DNA of 5,842 nucleotides, from contig JAFOIR010000244.1 of assembly GCA_017420625.1 (NCBI GenBank), positions 1 through 5,842 of the forward strand. Direction: 5' to 3'. Made by a program: the position numbers and the translations under genes. Shown piece by piece: positions 2,865 through 5,842 of the stretch. Under the pieces are notes generated by a model. It had not been told where the DNA came from. It did no database searches and saw only the letters and a list, made by a program, of their open reading frames with translations. Positions within the stretch are counted from its first letter, which is position 1. Each line of letters starts with the position of its first letter. This DNA comes from Bacillota bacterium (lineage in GTDB: Bacteria > Bacillota_A > Clostridia > Lachnospirales > Bianqueaceae).

Positions 2865-5842
2865 ATGAGCATTTTTAAGAAGATCATTTCACTCACACTG
2901 GTGTTTCTTCTTGTGTTTTCCTGTCTGCCCACAGTTGCTTTTGCAGATGAGACCGAGGCCGAAACAGAGGTCACTGAGGAAGCAGTTGTGGAGAACGATG
3001 TGACAGTGCAGGAAGAACTTCCGGCTGAAGGGCCTGCAGAAGAATCTCCCGAAGAACCAGCCGAAGAAGAAACCGTTCAGGAAGACACTTCGGAAACTGT
3101 TCCCGAGGACGAAGCTGTGACTGCCCCGGAAGAAAACTCTGAAAAGCCTACGGTAGACACTGCTTCTGAAAAAACAATTGAAGATGAGACGGATTCGGAA
3201 GAAGAGCCGGCAGTAACAGACATTCCCGAAACAACTGATCCATTTGAAGACGAAGTCTCTGCTGAAGAAGACCTAGAGGAGGATCCTGAGTCTGAGGAGC
3301 AGGCAGAAGAACCGGAAGAAGGTGTTGAAGAGGTACTTGAGGAAGAGACTCAGGAAGAGATTGAGGAAGAACCGGAAAAAGATCCTGTTCCGGAGCCTTG
3401 CACTTTCACAGTTGTTCTTCAGGATGTCAGAGACAATATCACGATCCGCAGAAACGGTGAGATCGTTGCTGCGATATACGGAAATCCGGCGCCTGGCGAC
3501 GGTCATTACTACATTGTTGGCCCTGTCAGGTTGGAAGAACTGGCATATGATCCTGACGGAAACACAAGGCTTGCTTTCGATGCGCTGACCGGAGATGTGT
3601 TCACCATCGAAACAATACAGCCTGTATATGCGAAGATACAATATTACAGCCAGTACTCTTTTGATGTTACAGAACAGAACGGTGTAGCTGTTCTCTGTAT
3701 CATCCTTGAAGGAGATACCGGTGTTCAGGTAAACGGAGACTATACGGCTGCGGCAGGGTTCTTCCCTGTTGGCGGCAGGAAAGCTACGCTGAAAGCAAGA
3801 GGTGGTGTCTGGACTCCTCCCGATGCGATCTACGTCAGCCTCGGTAACTGTTACAGCGATTACTCGAGTTCGGCTATCGTAAACGGACATACCGGCGTCT
3901 ACTTCTTTGAAGTCGAAGATCTCGGAGAAGGTCACTTCGTTTCTGCCACCTGCGGCAGCACGACAAAGCACATGGTAAGCGGTACGCACTATAAAGTCGC
4001 CAGAATCGCTGAATATGCCGCAAGAAGTTACCTGGATTATGGCTCCGGGTGCTGTTCCCAGAGAGCACAGAGAGCCCTGGCCTGGATCACATACCACGGT
4101 CAGTCTGAATATGACTGGAGACGCTATAACGAAAACAAGTTCCGCATGGGAGATGATTCTATCGGTGTAGACAATCAGCTGGAAGCTTACACGATCACTT
4201 TTCTTGCTGCCTGGGTCTGCACCAATGACGGAAGAGTCGGCTCCTATGGCACCGTTCACGCAGAAGACGGAGCTCACGCCCTGGACTTCATGTTTGGCAG
4301 CGGCTTCTCTACTGGACTGCCTGCTTCCACAAAGAATGCCATCGACCTGATGGTCTCCAAAGGTCTTGCCTTTGCAGATGCGCACCCGGATCCTGACGCG
4401 AACCTGCCGGAGTATCAGTATTCTTGGGTCTATTCCGACGGATACGGTGATCATCAGCCTCTGTTGATCGGCTCCTTCCAGGGTCCGGCAAACGGAACGC
4501 TGACCATCACCAAGAAGTCTTCCAATACTCTGTATACCAGCGGAAACAAAATGTATTCCTTTGAAGGAACTACTTTTCAGGTCAAAGACAGCAGCGGCGA
4601 TGTTGCCGGTACTCTTGTTGCAGATGCATCCGGAAAGACCGGAACACTGGAACTGGAACCGGGCACATACACCGTTTCTGAAACCAAAGTTGGTAAGGGA
4701 TATATCCGAAGCACTGAGACAAAGACAGTTACTCTCGAAGCAGGAGACGAAAAGAGCGCCTCGTTTACAAACGTTCCCATGAAGGATCCGGCAACGCTGC
4801 AGATCCGCAAGTGGGATGTTGACACGGACAGGTTTGTTCCACAGGGAAACGGCTCCTTTGAGGGTGCCCAGTACCGTCTGGATTACTACGACAATACCGA
4901 ATGGTCCGGAACACCAAAGGCATCCTGGGTCCTCAAGTCGGATGCCAGCGGTATCATCAGATATCTGCCGGAATACAAAGTCAGCGGACCGGATCTCTAC
5001 AAGTGGGGCGACGCGTATCTGCTTCCCCTCGGAAGCATCAAGATCACGGAAGTAAAAGCTCCGGAAGGATACCGTATGTCCACCGATGTTCTGTATGCCA
5101 CCATTACTCAGAACGGCAACGACGGGATCCTCAGATGGACTACGGAAACACAGGGTCTGATCAAAGCTTATGCCGATGGGATCGGTGTGCCGGAAGAAGC
5201 CATTTATGGCGGAGTGCGTTTCAAAAAGGTAGATAAAGAAACAGGAAGTCCGGTATCCGGCGCTGAGATCTCAATCTACAGTAACTGCGATGCGGATATC
5301 CTGGTCGATGGTAAGAATTATTCCAAAGGCGACCTGATCGTAACGCTGACCACCAATGCAAACGGCATCTGTGAAACTGCTGAAGATTTTCTGCCATATG
5401 GCTCCTATTATGCAGTGGAGACAAAAGCCTCTGAGGGGTATCTCCTGAACGGGGAATGGAGAGTAGATTTCAGCATCACGGAAAACGGAAAGATCGTGGA
5501 TCTCACCACCGGAAGCAACCTGCTGAAAGAGCAGCTGATTCGTGGAGATCTTTCCATGCTGAAACTGGATATCGACGGACACTATAAGCCCAACATCCCG
5601 TTCATGATCGTACAGATCGATGAGAACGGCGAAGAGGGCGAATGGCATGTCATCGTTACGGACGAAAACGGCAAGATCGACACATCTGCTGCTGCAAGGC
5701 CGCATACGAACAAAACCAACAGTCTGGACCAGTATGTCGATGGTGGTGTCTTTACGGATACTTCTAAGCTGGATCCGACCGTAGGAATCTGGTTCGGTGA
5801 ATCCCAGCCTGACAACAATCTCGGCGCACTGCCCTACGGGAA
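2865..5842 (+). CDS. Large Cna_B/SpaA-type surface protein, VaFE-like; 3' end outside window
   Basis: One uninterrupted frame gives 992 residues and runs off the window. Residues 1-27 are a signal peptide with a likely cut after AFA. Residues 28-178 are an acidic stalk: 69 of 151 are Glu or Asp, with 3 Lys and no Arg. Residues 179-376 are beta-rich and unrecognised. Residues about 377-470 resemble a thioester (TQXA) domain, but TFLAAW (445-450) has Phe where TQxAxW has Gln. Cna_B/SpaA-like domains follow. The first (about 544-638) has the full isopeptide set: K550 or K551, E606 in TVSETK, N636 in FTNVP. The second (about 643-775) has IRKWD and ITEVKAPEGY (E729). The third (about 782-890) has FKKVD and AVETKASEGY (E852). 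The fourth, from RGDLSMLKLD (893), has VIVTDENG, HTNKTN, GIWFG and GALPYG, a pattern I associate with VaFE-repeat surface proteins of clostridia. A C-terminal membrane or sortase anchor is expected beyond the window. Probable role: cell-surface adhesion or contact. A terminator sits just upstream, so expression probably needs readthrough or an internal promoter. Confidence 0.9.
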   Translation, partial: MSIFKKIISLTLVFLLVFSCLPTVAFADETEAETEVTEEAVVENDVTVQEELPAEGPAEESPEEPAEEETVQEDTSETVPEDEAVTAPEENSEKPTVDTASEKTIEDETDSEEEPAVTDIPETTDPFEDEVSAEEDLEEDPESEEQAEEPEEGVEEVLEEETQEEIEEEPEKDPVPEPCTFTVVLQDVRDNITIRRNGEIVAAIYGNPAPGDGHYYIVGPVRLEELAYDPDGNTRLAFDALTGDVFTIETIQPVYAKIQYYSQYSFDVTEQNGVAVLCIILEGDTGVQVNGDYTAAAGFFPVGGRKATLKARGGVWTPPDAIYVSLGNCYSDYSSSAIVNGHTGVYFFEVEDLGEGHFVSATCGSTTKHMVSGTHYKVARIAEYAARSYLDYGSGCCSQRAQRALAWITYHGQSEYDWRRYNENKFRMGDDSIGVDNQLEAYTITFLAAWVCTNDGRVGSYGTVHAEDGAHALDFMFGSGFSTGLPASTKNAIDLMVSKGLAFADAHPDPDANLPEYQYSWVYSDGYGDHQPLLIGSFQGPANGTLTITKKSSNTLYTSGNKMYSFEGTTFQVKDSSGDVAGTLVADASGKTGTLELEPGTYTVSETKVGKGYIRSTETKTVTLEAGDEKSASFTNVPMKDPATLQIRKWDVDTDRFVPQGNGSFEGAQYRLDYYDNTEWSGTPKASWVLKSDASGIIRYLPEYKVSGPDLYKWGDAYLLPLGSIKITEVKAPEGYRMSTDVLYATITQNGNDGILRWTTETQGLIKAYADGIGVPEEAIYGGVRFKKVDKETGSPVSGAEISIYSNCDADILVDGKNYSKGDLIVTLTTNANGICETAEDFLPYGSYYAVETKASEGYLLNGEWRVDFSITENGKIVDLTTGSNLLKEQLIRGDLSMLKLDIDGHYKPNIPFMIVQIDENGEEGEWHVIVTDENGKIDTSAAARPHTNKTNSLDQYVDGGVFTDTSKLDPTVGIWFGESQPDNNLGALPYG

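Noticed and set aside
2858..2878. ATG at 2858 as the start of the large surface protein
   Set aside because: It is in another frame and meets a stop after six codons. The ATG at 2865 has better spacing from AAAGGA and leads directly into a signal peptide.
3273..4454. A 393-codon open frame on the minus strand
   Set aside because: It lies opposite the surface protein gene, whose reading frame is continuous and has a signal peptide, Cna_B motifs and a ribosome binding site. The antisense frame stays open because of the codon composition of the sense gene, and its product resembles nothing.
5541..5549. RGD tripeptide (residues 893-895) as an integrin-binding motif
   Set aside because: It sits at the junction between two Cna_B-type domains, where RGD or similar residues are common in this protein group. 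Nothing else suggests integrin binding.
1..5842. CRISPR array, tRNA, rRNA or insertion sequence
   Set aside because: No regularly spaced repeats, no tRNA-like cloverleaf, no rRNA segment and no transposase or terminal inverted repeats were seen on either strand.

Overview
The window looks like part of a mobile or extrachromosomal element of a Bacillota (Firmicutes) bacterium, probably a gut or rumen clostridium or a relative. The evidence is the strong AGGAGG-type ribosome binding sites, the roughly balanced base composition, a compact ParA/ParB pair without chromosomal neighbours, and a large exported protein with Cna_B/SpaA-type domains of the kind seen in integrative conjugative elements of gut clostridia. 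No integrase, relaxase or replication gene is inside the window, so the mobile-element reading is inference from gene content.

All genes are on the plus strand. Bases 1-161 hold no recognisable gene but several short stem-loops, one resembling the GGGTGAAATTCCCG hairpin of FMN riboswitches, and an AGGAGG with no ATG behind it. A partition operon follows: parA (162-986) and parB (943-1869), overlapping by 44 bases. parB has a ribosome binding site that is a 14-base perfect complement of the usual 16S rRNA 3' end, embedded in the parA coding sequence. Inside parB, between the segments for the CTP-binding domain and the helix-turn-helix, lies a 25-base near-perfect palindrome (centre 1411). It is the best candidate in the window for the parS centromere site.

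Bases 1870-2043 are a gene-free spacer with a 6-bp hairpin (1905-1923) and a weak terminator-like hairpin (1985-2002). Next comes a 248-residue membrane-anchored or secreted protein (2044-2790) with a Pro/Glu/Val-rich stalk, a near-consensus first half of a C2H2 zinc finger and a C-terminal CxxC. A strong intrinsic terminator (2808-2834) closes it.

From 2865 to the window end runs one open frame (992 codons visible, 3' end missing) for a large surface protein. It has a signal peptide, about 150 residues that are nearly half Glu/Asp, a beta-rich and Cys-containing region, a possible degenerate thioester domain, and a series of Cna_B/SpaA-like domains. The last visible domain resembles those of VaFE-repeat surface proteins.

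Taken together, ParA/ParB would stabilise the element, and the two exported proteins would be displayed on the host cell, perhaps for adhesion or cell-cell contact during transfer. That last link is inference. The most unusual points are the parS-like palindrome inside parB, the structured leader before parA, the extracellular zinc-finger-like protein, and the thioester-like domain with Phe where the glutamine should be.
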